Source: Pseudomonadaceae bacterium (GTDB lineage: Bacteria > Pseudomonadota > Alphaproteobacteria > UBA2136 > UBA6156). From it: 64,000 bases of DNA. The DNA is taken from positions 124,001 through 188,000 of the forward strand of contig JACKLD010000013.1 in assembly GCA_024236095.1 (NCBI GenBank). Direction: 5' to 3'. A model generated the notes under the pieces. That model was not told the origin of the DNA. It worked only from the letters and a program-made list of their open reading frames with translations, and did not search any database. A program made the translations under genes and the position numbers. Shown here one piece after another: positions 8,866-16,473 of the stretch. Within the stretch, counting starts at the first letter, position 1; the number at the start of each line of letters is the position of its first letter.

Positions 8866-9222
8866 ATGGCCAGCCGCGTCATCCGTTTTCGCCCCGAAGG
8901 TTATAAGGAACAATTCGCAGTGTTTACTGTTCCGCCAGAGCAAACGCTGTTGCTGCACGCATATACTGATTCTGCTTTGATAACGCTGGCCCACGAGCGG
9001 TTTGCGGCGCATCTGGATATGTACTGCAACAACTGGGACCGCGAGGCGCCGGCGCAGATTTTCATGACGGGTGTAGATGGCTCCGAAGAACTGGGGGCAA
9101 CGTTGTGGTTCGAGCCGTGCACCGACAGCCACCACGAGAAGCTGGCCCGCCTCCAACGCCAACGCATGGGGTTGCCCGACAACTTTGTCTCGCAAGGCGC
9201 GGCCTTCGGGCGGGAGGAGTAA
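8866..9222 (+). CDS. Hypothetical protein, 118 aa (second of an unknown trio)
   Basis: Not recognised. The gene starts 1 base after the previous stop, so it is probably translationally coupled. The 118-residue product begins MASRVIRFRPEGYKEQFAVF, has aromatic-rich stretches (MYCNNWDREAP, ATLWFEPCTDSHH) and a charged C-terminal helix (KLARLQRQRMG). It has two cysteines, no transmembrane segment and no export signal. Its downstream end carries GGGAGGAG, which serves as the ribosome binding site for the third unknown gene, again pointing to a single message running from fmt to truA. Confidence 0.65.
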   Translation: MASRVIRFRPEGYKEQFAVFTVPPEQTLLLHAYTDSALITLAHERFAAHLDMYCNNWDREAPAQIFMTGVDGSEELGATLWFEPCTDSHHEKLARLQRQRMGLPDNFVSQGAAFGREE

Positions 9223-9227
9223 AGCCT

Positions 9228-9497
9228 GTGACCATTTACGCCTACCACATTGGTATTCAGGACGGGACATCCATTGTCGGGTACATGTTTGCGCACCAGA
9301 ATTCCGAGACAATCCTTGCAGGGATGTCCGACAGTGACCGCCGTGCCAAACTCATCGGCATTTACATGCGTGACAGAGGGAAGTCATCCTACATGGCTCC
9401 GACCAGCGCCGTATTGGGAAGCGCCTATGGCCAGCCGTGTTTCTTCGAATACTGGTTTGACGTGCAAGACGCCGCCGCTGTACAGCATAGGCCATGA
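9228..9497 (+). CDS. Hypothetical protein, 89 aa, GTG start (third of an unknown trio)
   Basis: Not recognised. The start is the GTG at 9228 because GGGAGGAG lies about nine bases upstream; the frame stays open further back only inside the preceding gene. The 89-residue product reads (M)TIYAYHIGIQDGTSIVGYMF and is rich in aromatic and small residues, with no export signal. Its stop overlaps the truA start codon by four bases (ATGA), so it is translationally coupled to truA. No function can be assigned. Confidence 0.65.
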   Translation: MTIYAYHIGIQDGTSIVGYMFAHQNSETILAGMSDSDRRAKLIGIYMRDRGKSSYMAPTSAVLGSAYGQPCFFEYWFDVQDAAAVQHRP

Positions 9498-10363
9498 CCC
9501 GCCTTAAACTCACCCTCGCCTACAACGGCCACGGCCTGTACGGTTGGCAGCGGCAACAGGCCAAGGGCAACCATACGGGGCACGACTTGCCCACCGTGGA
9601 GGGCTTGTTGTTGGACGCCTGGAAAAAATTGACCGGTGAGGCACTGGGCAACGACGCCTTTCAGGCCGCCGGACGCACCGATGCGGGCGTGCACGCACTC
9701 GGAATGGTGGTACATGTGGAAACCGGGTGGCCCCATGCCGCCACGCCCATCAAGGTGATGGACGGCCTCAACCATTATCTGCCCGACAGCATCCGTGCGG
9801 TGCGGGCGGCGGTGGTGGATGAGAACTTCCATGCGCGCTTCAGTGGCGTGGCGCGGCACTACCGCTATGTGCTGTACACCCGCCGCGTGATGCGCCCCGA
9901 CTGGGTGGGCCGCGCCGGGCACGAACGCCGCGCGTTGGATGTGGCGCGCATGGCGGAGGCGTTGGAATACCTGCCGTTGGGCCCGCATGATTTCTCGGCC
10001 TTTCGCGATGCCGAATGCCAAAGCCACGACCCCGTGTGTCATCTTCTGCACCGCCGTGTGGACGATATGGGTGAAGGGTTCGTACATATCCATATTTCCG
10101 CCAACCGCTTCTTGCAGCACATGGTGCGCAACATGGTGGGCACGTTGGTGGAATGCGGTCTGCGCGAAGAACGCGGCCGCGTACCGCGCCCGGTGGACGA
10201 CATGGCCCGCGTGCTGGCCACCCGCGACCGCACGCGGGCGGGTATCACATTTGCCGCCGAGGGGCTGTACTTTTTGGGTGTGGATTATCCGCCGCATACC
10301 GAGCTGGCGATCGCCGGCGAGGGGGGGGATGTTGACGTGTCGGGCCCTTGCCAAGAAGGCTGA
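9494..10363 (+). CDS. truA: tRNA pseudouridine(38-40) synthase
   Basis: TruA isomerises uridines 38-40 in the tRNA anticodon stem. The 289-residue protein contains the catalytic aspartate motif AAGRTDAGVHALG, the early LAYNGHGLYGWQ strand and the C-terminal NRFLQHMVRNMVGTL signature. The ATG overlaps the stop of the small upstream gene by four bases. In many alphaproteobacteria truA follows def and fmt; here three unknown genes sit between fmt and truA, keeping the order but lengthening the operon. Confidence 0.96.
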   Translation: MTRLKLTLAYNGHGLYGWQRQQAKGNHTGHDLPTVEGLLLDAWKKLTGEALGNDAFQAAGRTDAGVHALGMVVHVETGWPHAATPIKVMDGLNHYLPDSIRAVRAAVVDENFHARFSGVARHYRYVLYTRRVMRPDWVGRAGHERRALDVARMAEALEYLPLGPHDFSAFRDAECQSHDPVCHLLHRRVDDMGEGFVHIHISANRFLQHMVRNMVGTLVECGLREERGRVPRPVDDMARVLATRDRTRAGITFAAEGLYFLGVDYPPHTELAIAGEGGDVDVSGPCQEG

Positions 10364-10407
10364 AACGGCCTAGTCTCCCCGCCGTTGCAGAACAAGGACA
10401 AAAAGCC

Positions 10408-10719
10408 ATGGATACCGGAAAAATTGCTGCCAGTTTCGCGCCCATCAAGCCGGTTGCCGGCACGGCAGGCAGTGAAGACGCCGCCGCCACTGCCGGAACC
10501 GGCTTCGCCAATGTGCTGAAAACCTTTGCCACCCAAGCGGTGGATGCCCAGCACCAAGCCCAAAGCCTCACCCTTGCCGCCGCGCAGGGTGACCCCAACG
10601 TGCCGCTGCAAGACGTGGTGCAGGCCATCGGCAAGGCGGAACTGACCCTGCAAACGCTGGTGACCGTGCGCGACAAGGCGATTGAGGCATATCAGGAAAT
10701 CCTGCGGATGCCGATCTAA
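10408..10719 (+). CDS. fliE: Flagellar hook-basal body complex protein FliE
   Basis: FliE joins the MS ring to the proximal rod. The 103-residue protein has the family's C-terminal signature: PLQDVVQAIGKAELTLQTLV followed by RDKAIEAYQEILRMPI. The N-terminal third is Ala/Gly/Pro-rich and variable, as usual. I used the ATG at 10408, after AAGGACAAAAAG; the frame extends upstream into truA. It is the first of a rightward flagellar run continuing to flhB. Confidence 0.92.
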   Translation: MDTGKIAASFAPIKPVAGTAGSEDAAATAGTGFANVLKTFATQAVDAQHQAQSLTLAAAQGDPNVPLQDVVQAIGKAELTLQTLVTVRDKAIEAYQEILRMPI

Positions 10720-10800
10720 GAAACAGCCCGTTATACCCTGTCAGGTTGGGTTGCGTAACCAACCATACAAACCTACGCAACCGGATAAGGAACAACAACA

Positions 10801-11928
10801 ATGTCGGCGCAAACCCAGCATTTTGCCAAGCAGTGCATGGATGAAATCCGCATGCTGTTGGCGCCGCAACTGGCGCAGGCCCGCGAGCGCCACGGCCCGG
10901 GCTTCATGCTCACCACCCTCAACGAAACCATGCTGCAACAGTGGCAACGGGCGCAAAAGCAGGCCGGTACGGGCCGCCTGTCCGAATACCAGCAAGACCT
11001 GTTGCATCGTCAATATCTGGAGGCCATGCGCGACAGCATTGGCGCGGTGATTGCCGATGAGTTGATGGACGGTGCGTTGATGTACGTTTATTTCCAGGGG
11101 TTTGTGCAACAGCATGCCTTGCCGCGTAACCGGGCCGAGGCATTGCTGGCGGTGCCTTCGGCTACCGGTGCGGCGCCGCAAGCGGTGGCCGAGGAGCGGC
11201 TGACCGGCGCCCATGTGGTGCCGTTCTTGCGCGGGCATTTGTTCGAGCAGTTGGGCGAGCGAGGGTTTTCCGTCCGCGCCGACCTTTACACCCTGATGGC
11301 GTTGGTGGACGAGTTGCTGGCCAATCCCGCCCCGCCTGCGCTGACCCAGCACATCAACATCGAGCCCGCCTCGCTGATCGACGCGCATTTTTACGGCCGG
11401 ATGGAAGAGCAACTGCGCCGCCTGCCCAAAACCCATCTGGCGCGGGTGTGTCTGGAAATCACCGAGCGCGGGCGCGCCCGGCTGGTGGCCGACAAATTGC
11501 AACACCTGTCCCGCATGCGCGACGTGCTGGGCATTTCCATCGCCTACGATGACTACATGGGCCACACGTGGGAGGATGAACAGCTTAAAATCCTCCAACC
11601 CACCAGCGTGAAAATCGACGGCCATATCATCAAAACCGAACTGGTGGAGCTGGAAGGCAACCCGATTGCCTATGCCGAAAACCTCAAGCGCCTTGCGGGC
11701 ATGGTCGAGACCATCGCACGGACGTGCCCGCGTACCCACATTGTGGCCGAGTGGACGGAAACGGTGCGCGTGTACAAGGACATGGCCAAACTGGGCGTAC
11801 ATGGCGTGCAAAGTTACGTGCTGAACGCGCAGGCGGCCAAAAACCCGGCCCTGTTGCTGTTGGATTCCGACGACATTGCCGAACGCGAAGCACGCATGGC
11901 GATGTTGGACAGCTTGCGCGGGGCCTAG
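10801..11928 (+). CDS. Degenerate EAL-domain protein in the flagellar cluster
   Basis: The 375-residue protein has an N-terminal helical region (about 1-180) and a C-terminal EAL-type barrel. Recognisable pieces are VCLEITERGRA (family ExxTE), SIAYDDYMGHTWED in place of the usual DDFGxGYSSL, PTSVKIDGHII, and HIVAEWTETV in place of VAEGVET. The EAL signature itself is lost (INIEPASLID occupies its place) and only the IAYDD pair of the catalytic aspartates remains. It is therefore unlikely to be an active c-di-GMP phosphodiesterase and more likely a binding or scaffold protein. It lies between fliE and fliQ with an AAGGAAC ribosome binding site. Its flagellar role is inferred from position. Confidence 0.75.
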   Translation: MSAQTQHFAKQCMDEIRMLLAPQLAQARERHGPGFMLTTLNETMLQQWQRAQKQAGTGRLSEYQQDLLHRQYLEAMRDSIGAVIADELMDGALMYVYFQGFVQQHALPRNRAEALLAVPSATGAAPQAVAEERLTGAHVVPFLRGHLFEQLGERGFSVRADLYTLMALVDELLANPAPPALTQHINIEPASLIDAHFYGRMEEQLRRLPKTHLARVCLEITERGRARLVADKLQHLSRMRDVLGISIAYDDYMGHTWEDEQLKILQPTSVKIDGHIIKTELVELEGNPIAYAENLKRLAGMVETIARTCPRTHIVAEWTETVRVYKDMAKLGVHGVQSYVLNAQAAKNPALLLLDSDDIAEREARMAMLDSLRGA

Positions 11929-11961
11929 CCAAAAGCGCGGCCCGCAGCTATGCTGGCGGCC

Positions 11962-12267
11962 ATGACACCCGACCAAATTTCCGACGTTTCCCGCGAGGCC
12001 GTAATGACGCTGCTGATTGTCGGTGGTCCGTTAATGATGGTGGCGCTGGTGGTGGGCATTCTGGTGGCGCTGTTTCAGGCGCTTACGTCCATTCAGGAAG
12101 TGACGCTGACCTTCGTGCCGAAGATTTTGGCGGTGTTTCTGGTGATGATCGTGGTGATGCCGTTCATGGCCAGCCGCATCGGCAGTTTTACCCAAGACCT
12201 GTTCGCCCGCATGACCGTCAACCCCACCCCCGAGGCGGCGGCGGGTGTTGAACAGACCGCGCCATAA
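11962..12267 (+). CDS. fliQ: Flagellar export apparatus protein FliQ
   Basis: FliQ is a small two-helix inner-membrane subunit of the flagellar type III export gate. The 101-residue protein begins MTPDQISDVSREAVMTLLI, matching the normal FliQ start, with membrane segments at about 16-40 and 53-77 (FVPKILAVFLVMIVVMPFM). An ATG four codons earlier (11950) is also possible; I prefer 11962 by family alignment. fliR starts 11 bases downstream, and the fliQ-fliR order is conserved. Confidence 0.93.
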   Translation: MTPDQISDVSREAVMTLLIVGGPLMMVALVVGILVALFQALTSIQEVTLTFVPKILAVFLVMIVVMPFMASRIGSFTQDLFARMTVNPTPEAAAGVEQTAP

Positions 12268-12278
12268 GGGCTGCACCC

Positions 12279-13055
12279 ATGACGCCAGCCGATCTGCTCC
12301 CCCTGTTTACCTTCCAGTTCATGCTGGTGTTTGCGCGGTTGGGCACGGCAGTGTTCGTGTTCCCCGCGTTGTCCGACCCCAGCATCATGTTGCGCGCGCG
12401 CCTGTTGGTGGCCTTGGGTGCCAGTTTGGTGATGTACCCGATGCTGGCCCCCAAGCTGCCGCTGTTGCCCACCCAGACCGGCGACATGCTCACCCTGCTG
12501 GGGCAAGAGATGCTGATTGGCCTGTTGATGGGGCTGGGCGCCCGCATTCTTATCTCGATGATGAGCGTGGCGGGTGAAATTATCGCCTTCATGTCGGGCT
12601 TGCAAACCGCCACCTTGTTCAACCCCGCGCTGGGTGCCAGCACGGCGGCGCCCTCGGTGTTGCTGACGCTGGCGGCGGGGTTGGTGGTGTTGGCGCTCAA
12701 TTTGCACCACCAACTGATTATGGGAGTAATGGAAAGCTACACCTCCCTGCCGCCTGGCACCACCCTGCCCACTTCCGGCATGGCCGAGGCGGTGACACAG
12801 CTGGTGGCGATGGCCTTCAAGGTGGGGGTGCAGTTGTCGGCTCCGGTGCTGCTGACCGGCTTTTTGGCCTACCTGATGTTCGGCATTTTCAACCGGCTGA
12901 TTCCGCAGTTGCAGGTGTTTTTTGTCGCCATGCCGCTCAGCATCGGGCTGTCGTTGCTGGTGTTGGCGGGTAGCCTTAGCCTGATATTGGGCTTGTTTGC
13001 GGGCGTCATGCAGGATAACCTGTGGCTGTTCAACATGGAGGACGCGGGATGGTAG
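12279..13055 (+). CDS. fliR: Flagellar export apparatus protein FliR
   Basis: FliR is an inner-membrane component of the flagellar export gate. The 258-residue protein has about six hydrophobic segments and family features such as FVFARLGTAVFVFPALSD near the start, GLQTATLFNPALGA in the middle and PQLQVFFVAMPLSIGLSLL towards the end. It overlaps the next gene by seven bases, indicating coupled translation. Length is usual for the family. Confidence 0.95.
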   Translation: MTPADLLPLFTFQFMLVFARLGTAVFVFPALSDPSIMLRARLLVALGASLVMYPMLAPKLPLLPTQTGDMLTLLGQEMLIGLLMGLGARILISMMSVAGEIIAFMSGLQTATLFNPALGASTAAPSVLLTLAAGLVVLALNLHHQLIMGVMESYTSLPPGTTLPTSGMAEAVTQLVAMAFKVGVQLSAPVLLTGFLAYLMFGIFNRLIPQLQVFFVAMPLSIGLSLLVLAGSLSLILGLFAGVMQDNLWLFNMEDAGW

Positions 13056-13462
13056 ACATCAAGGTTGGCGGCCCCGCCGCCCTGCGCGAAGCCGACAAGA
13101 AAAAGGCCGCCAAACGCCCCGACGGCGCGCCCAGTTTTGCCAGCCTGCTGCAAACCGACGCCGCCGAGGCGGCTGCGCCTGCAACGGGTATTGCTCCGTT
13201 GGCCAACCCGTTTGTGTCGCTGGACGAGCAGGAAATACCCTCTCCGCGTACCGGCAAGCGGCAAGCCGCCGACCTGCTCGACAACCTGCAACAACTTGCC
13301 GAAGACGTTCTGGCGGGCCAGCCCACCGATGCCGCCCGCAAGCTGGAAGCCTACTTGCAGGCCGAGGTGACCGACCGTGCCACCCTCAGTTCCGAAGCGC
13401 AGGCCGCGCTGGACGAGCTCTCCACCCGCGTGGCGGTGGCGGTGGCCAAGGCGAAACCGTAA
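13049..13462 (+). CDS. fliX: FliX-like flagellar assembly regulator (divergent)
   Basis: The 137-residue soluble protein overlaps fliR by seven bases and ends 9 bases before flhB. The N-terminus (MVDIKVGGPAALREADKKK) resembles the basic, glycine-containing start of FliX. The C-terminal half (RQAADLLDNLQQLAEDVLAG ... ALDELSTRVAVAVAKAK) follows the FliX layout of a LLDxLxxL helix and an end helix shaped like EIExRAxVELAK. In Caulobacter, FliX couples basal-body assembly to the sigma-54 activator FlbD, which fits the sigma-54 sites in this window. The match is weak in sequence; position and layout carry the call. Confidence 0.55.
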   Translation: MVDIKVGGPAALREADKKKAAKRPDGAPSFASLLQTDAAEAAAPATGIAPLANPFVSLDEQEIPSPRTGKRQAADLLDNLQQLAEDVLAGQPTDAARKLEAYLQAEVTDRATLSSEAQAALDELSTRVAVAVAKAKP

Positions 13463-13471
13463 GGCTGACGT

Positions 13472-14548
13472 ATGGCTGAAAGCGAAGACCAGTCCTCGAA
13501 AACCGAAGAGCCCACCGAGCGCAAGCTGCAAAAGCTGCGCGATGAAGGCAACGTGCCCACCAGCAAGGAGGTCAACCACCTGTTCGCCCTGTTGGGCATG
13601 TTGGTGGTGATTGGCTTGGTGGGGCCTGTCAGCATGGGCAGTTTGGCCGACCTGACCGGCGCCATTCTGCAAAACGCCGGACAGGTGCGGCTGGACAGCC
13701 TGCCTGCCGTCGGCGCCGCTTTCAGCCATGCCATTTATACCGGCCTGATGCTGCTGCTGCCCATTTTGCTGGTATTGCTGGTGCTGGCGTGGTTTGGTGG
13801 AATTATCCAGAACGGCGTCATCTACTCGGCCAAGCCGATTTCGCCGAATCTCGAGAAAATCTCGCCCCTTGCGGGCCTTAAACGCATGTTTTCCCTCAAA
13901 AGCGTGGCCGAATTGCTGAAAGCCCTGCTCAAATTCGTGGTCATCGGCGCGGCCATGGCCGCCGTGGTGGCGTGGGCGATGCCGCACATTTTGCAACTTT
14001 CGGCCACCGGCATGGAAGACACCCTCACCACCACCTATTGGCTGATGGTATGGCTGACCGCCGTGGCGCTGTTCATCATGATGTTTCTGGCCGCTGCCGA
14101 TTTCCTGTTCCAGCGCTTCCAGTATATCCAGAAGAACAAGATGAGCCTGAAAGAATTGAAGGACGAATTCAAGGAGAGCGAGGGTGATCCGCATGTGAAG
14201 CAGCGCCAGCGGCAAATCCGCATGGAGCGCGCCCGCAAGCGCATGATGAGCAACGTGCCGAAGTCCGACGTGGTCATCACCAACCCCACTCACTACAGCG
14301 TGGCACTGCGCTACAAGCCCGACGACGGTGATGCCGCCCCCACCGTGGTGGCCAAGGGGGTCGACCACATGGCCATGCGTATCCGCGAGGTGGCCCGTGA
14401 CCACAACGTGCCGCTGTACGAAGACCCGCCACTGGCGCGCATGTTGTATGCGCAGGTGGAGGTCGATCAGGAAATCCCCCTGCAGCTGTATGAGGTGGTG
14501 GCCAAAGTCATCGCCTTTGTGATGGACGTGAAGCGCCGCGCGGCTTGA
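13472..14548 (+). CDS. flhB: Flagellar export switch protein FlhB
   Basis: FlhB controls export specificity of the flagellar type III apparatus. The 358-residue protein has a charged N-terminus (ESEDQSSKTEEPTERKLQKL), four membrane segments between about 30 and 210, and a cytoplasmic domain with the autocleavage site NPTH in VVITNPTHYSVALRY. The conserved RMMSNVPKSDV precedes it. It ends the rightward flagellar run begun by fliE. flhA is not in the window. Confidence 0.97.
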   Translation: MAESEDQSSKTEEPTERKLQKLRDEGNVPTSKEVNHLFALLGMLVVIGLVGPVSMGSLADLTGAILQNAGQVRLDSLPAVGAAFSHAIYTGLMLLLPILLVLLVLAWFGGIIQNGVIYSAKPISPNLEKISPLAGLKRMFSLKSVAELLKALLKFVVIGAAMAAVVAWAMPHILQLSATGMEDTLTTTYWLMVWLTAVALFIMMFLAAADFLFQRFQYIQKNKMSLKELKDEFKESEGDPHVKQRQRQIRMERARKRMMSNVPKSDVVITNPTHYSVALRYKPDDGDAAPTVVAKGVDHMAMRIREVARDHNVPLYEDPPLARMLYAQVEVDQEIPLQLYEVVAKVIAFVMDVKRRAA

Positions 14549-14935
14549 TACGGTGAAACCGTTTACCCGGCGGAGCCTTGGTGAAGCGGGGTCATGCCGC
14601 GTCCATGACCTACAGAGCCGTTATGCCATCCCCCTTTGGGGGCAGGGCACCCGTTGGGGATGTCTCAGCCCCCCTCTGCGTCATTCCCGCGAGCCGAAGC
14701 GTAGCGGCGGAGACCAACGCAACGCGTAAAGCGGGAGTCCAGAGCGACGAAGACCGCAAGCCAGCCTAACCACCAACCTTCCGACACCACCTAAGCCAGC
14801 CTTTGTCATCCCCGCGAAGGCTGTCACTTTCCTGAATCGTGAGCGGGTGGGATTAAGGCTGGCATTGTTTCGCCGTACCCTACAAATCAGGCCGAAGGCC
14901 TTTCGTATACTCGAACATACTAACATCTATATACT
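14549..14935. other. Intergenic region between convergent flhB and flgH, with repeat remnants
   Basis: No convincing gene is visible in these 387 bases; the short open frames have no ribosome binding site or protein-like composition. Around 14681-14746 GTCATTCCCGCG and GCGGGAGTCCAG flank a 40-odd base insert. These are the two arms of the dispersed hairpin repeat seen intact at 31161 and 53975, here split apart. A further GTCATCCCCGCGAAGG fragment is at about 14805. The last 50 bases before flgH are AT-rich. Confidence 0.5.
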
Positions 14936-15655
14936 TTAAAACGGCATCACCTTATCCAACACCTTCACGCCCCATTGGGGGGTTTGGGCGCTGTCCATCA
15001 CACCGTCGCCTACATAGGCGATGCGTGCCTCGGCGATCTTGCTGCTGGGCACGGTGTTGGCGCTGGTAATGTCTTCCGCCCGCACAATGCCGGAGAGCTG
15101 CATCACCTGTTTCTCGTAGTTCACCATCACCTCGCGCTGGCCTTGGATGACCAGCAGGTCGTTGGGCAGCACCTGCGTCACCACGGCGGCGATGCTGGCC
15201 GAGAGCTTGTCTTTGCGCTCGTTTTTACCCTTGCCCTTGAAGTTGCGGTCGCTGTCGGTGTCCAGCAGACCGTTGGTGGCAAGGTCGATGCCCCGCGTGG
15301 CCAGCTGGCCGGAAACGAACGGCAACACCGAAACCCCCGCGCTGTCGGCATGGCTGCGGCTGCCTTCGCTTTTGGCCTCACCCTTGGCTTCGGCGTTTTC
15401 CTCCACCAGAACGGTGACGATATCTCCTACCGCATGGGCGCGGCTGTCCTTGAAGAATTGTTTGTTGCCGGGCACCCACAAGCTGCCGGGCGAGGGGGTC
15501 GGCGGGGTGGGTATCACCATCGGCATGGCGATGGTGGGCTCCTGCCCCTTGTTCAGTTCTCCTGCCACGGGGCTGAACTGCGGGCGGGCCATCTCTTGGC
15601 AGGCGCCGGTGGCCAGCGCGGTGGCCAGAACAGACAGGGTGAGGGTATGGCGCAT
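14936..15655 (-). CDS. flgH: Flagellar L-ring protein FlgH (lipoprotein)
   Basis: FlgH forms the outer-membrane L ring around the flagellar rod. The 239-residue precursor has a lipoprotein signal with LATGAC (Cys19). GSLWVPGNKQFFKDSRAHAV and VGDIVTVLVEENAEAKG are the FlgH core, and it ends RIAYVGDGVMDSAQTPQWG. A strong ribosome binding site (AGGAGG) precedes the ATG at 15655. It is the last gene of a leftward group with flgA and a 61-aa membrane protein; flgA ends 11 bases upstream. Confidence 0.96.
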   Translation of the reverse strand: MRHTLTLSVLATALATGACQEMARPQFSPVAGELNKGQEPTIAMPMVIPTPPTPSPGSLWVPGNKQFFKDSRAHAVGDIVTVLVEENAEAKGEAKSEGSRSHADSAGVSVLPFVSGQLATRGIDLATNGLLDTDSDRNFKGKGKNERKDKLSASIAAVVTQVLPNDLLVIQGQREVMVNYEKQVMQLSGIVRAEDITSANTVPSSKIAEARIAYVGDGVMDSAQTPQWGVKVLDKVMPF

Positions 15656-15666
15656 GGGGTTTCCTC

Positions 15667-16116
15667 CTATTGAACTTCGACCGTATTGGCGGCCACCACC
15701 ACGCCCACCAAGGTGGCGCGGCTGTTGGGGTTTAATACGCGCACGCTGTCGCCTACGCGGGCATCTTCCAGCGCTTGGCCGCTGCCCACCAGCTCCAGCC
15801 CCGGACGCTTGAATACCAAGGTCACGGCGCCGTTGCGGCTGACATCGCTTTGCGGCTTCACATGCAAACGGTTGACCGGCTTGCCGGCGGGCAGCGGGCG
15901 CTTGGCCTGCATGGCCGCCAGCACGGAGGGGTCTTGGATGGTGCTGGCAAACACGCTGCCGGCGGGCACCTCTTTCATCACCAGGTCGCGGGAGTCGATC
16001 TTGTCGCCGGGCTGAAGGGCTGCCACCGGCACCGGCACGCGCACGGTCTCCGGCACATCGGCGGCGTGGGCTGCGGTGGTCAACAGCAGGGCAAAAACGA
16101 TGGCAGTGCGCAGCAT
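15667..16116 (-). CDS. flgA: Flagellar P-ring chaperone FlgA
   Basis: FlgA is a periplasmic chaperone for P-ring (FlgI) assembly. The 149-residue precursor has a signal peptide (MLRTAIVFALLLTTAAHA) and a SAF-like domain (LQPGDKIDSRDLVMKEVPAG), then GKPVNRLHVKPQSDVSRNG and a beta-clip end (DSVRVLNPNSRATLVGVVV). It is short, lacking the extra N-terminal domain of some homologues. The ATG at 16116 is chosen for the signal peptide and the upstream TAAGGAAAG. It lies between the 61-aa protein and flgH. Confidence 0.9.
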   Translation of the reverse strand: MLRTAIVFALLLTTAAHAADVPETVRVPVPVAALQPGDKIDSRDLVMKEVPAGSVFASTIQDPSVLAAMQAKRPLPAGKPVNRLHVKPQSDVSRNGAVTLVFKRPGLELVGSGQALEDARVGDSVRVLNPNSRATLVGVVVAANTVEVQ

Positions 16117-16133
16117 GGTTTGGTCTTCTTTCC

Positions 16134-16319
16134 TTACACGATGGCCAGCAGCGGGATGCCGATGGCCAAGATCGCCATCAGTGTCATGGTGCGGCCGTCC
16201 AGCATCACGTCTTCGTTGTTGCGGATGTTGCGCCAGCTTAGCAGTACGAAGCGGTCGTCGCGTTGCATGGTGGGTTGGCTGTCCATCTCGCCGTTCATCA
16301 GTTGAATAATCGTGTCCAT
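16134..16319 (-). CDS. Small membrane protein, 61 aa, first gene of the flgA-flgH operon
   Basis: Not recognised. The 61-residue product has a charged N-terminal part (MDTIIQLMNGEMDSQPTMQR), a middle WRNIRNNEDVMLDGRT, and a C-terminal hydrophobic helix (MTLMAILAIGIPLLAIV) that runs to the last residue, so it should be a single-pass tail-anchored inner-membrane protein. GGGAGA lies 5 bases before the ATG. It begins the operon controlled by the sigma-54-type site at 16404-16423 and is followed after 17 bases by flgA. A basal-body or stator-related role is a guess from position only. Confidence 0.6.
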   Translation of the reverse strand: MDTIIQLMNGEMDSQPTMQRDDRFVLLSWRNIRNNEDVMLDGRTMTLMAILAIGIPLLAIV

Positions 16320-16403
16320 TGTTGTTCTCCCAAGGTTGGCGGCACGTTCCCGGTGCCATCCCCCTCGGCCGGCGGCCTGTCCGCCAGCATCTCCCGCCAA
16401 GGG

Positions 16404-16423
16404 TTATGCATGGGCCGTGCCAA
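16404..16423 (-). promoter_or_regulatory. Sigma-54 (-24/-12) promoter for the small membrane protein-flgA-flgH operon
   Basis: Leftward the sequence is TTGGCAC, GGCCC, ATGCAT: GG and GC are ten bases apart as required for sigma-54. The predicted transcript start is about 77 bases before the first ATG. The same motif precedes flgF, flgB, flgI and flgK. Confidence 0.75.
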
Positions 16424-16473
16424 GTGGTGGTGGGTAAGACTTTTCAAGAGATAATAAACAGCAAGAGGGTAGG

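Noticed and set aside
12869..14404. 511-codon - strand frame opposite fliR-flhB
   Set aside because: Covers three recognised flagellar genes on the other strand; His/Gln-rich artefact.
14578..14769. 63-codon frame between flhB and flgH
   Set aside because: No ribosome binding site and it runs through the repeat fragment.
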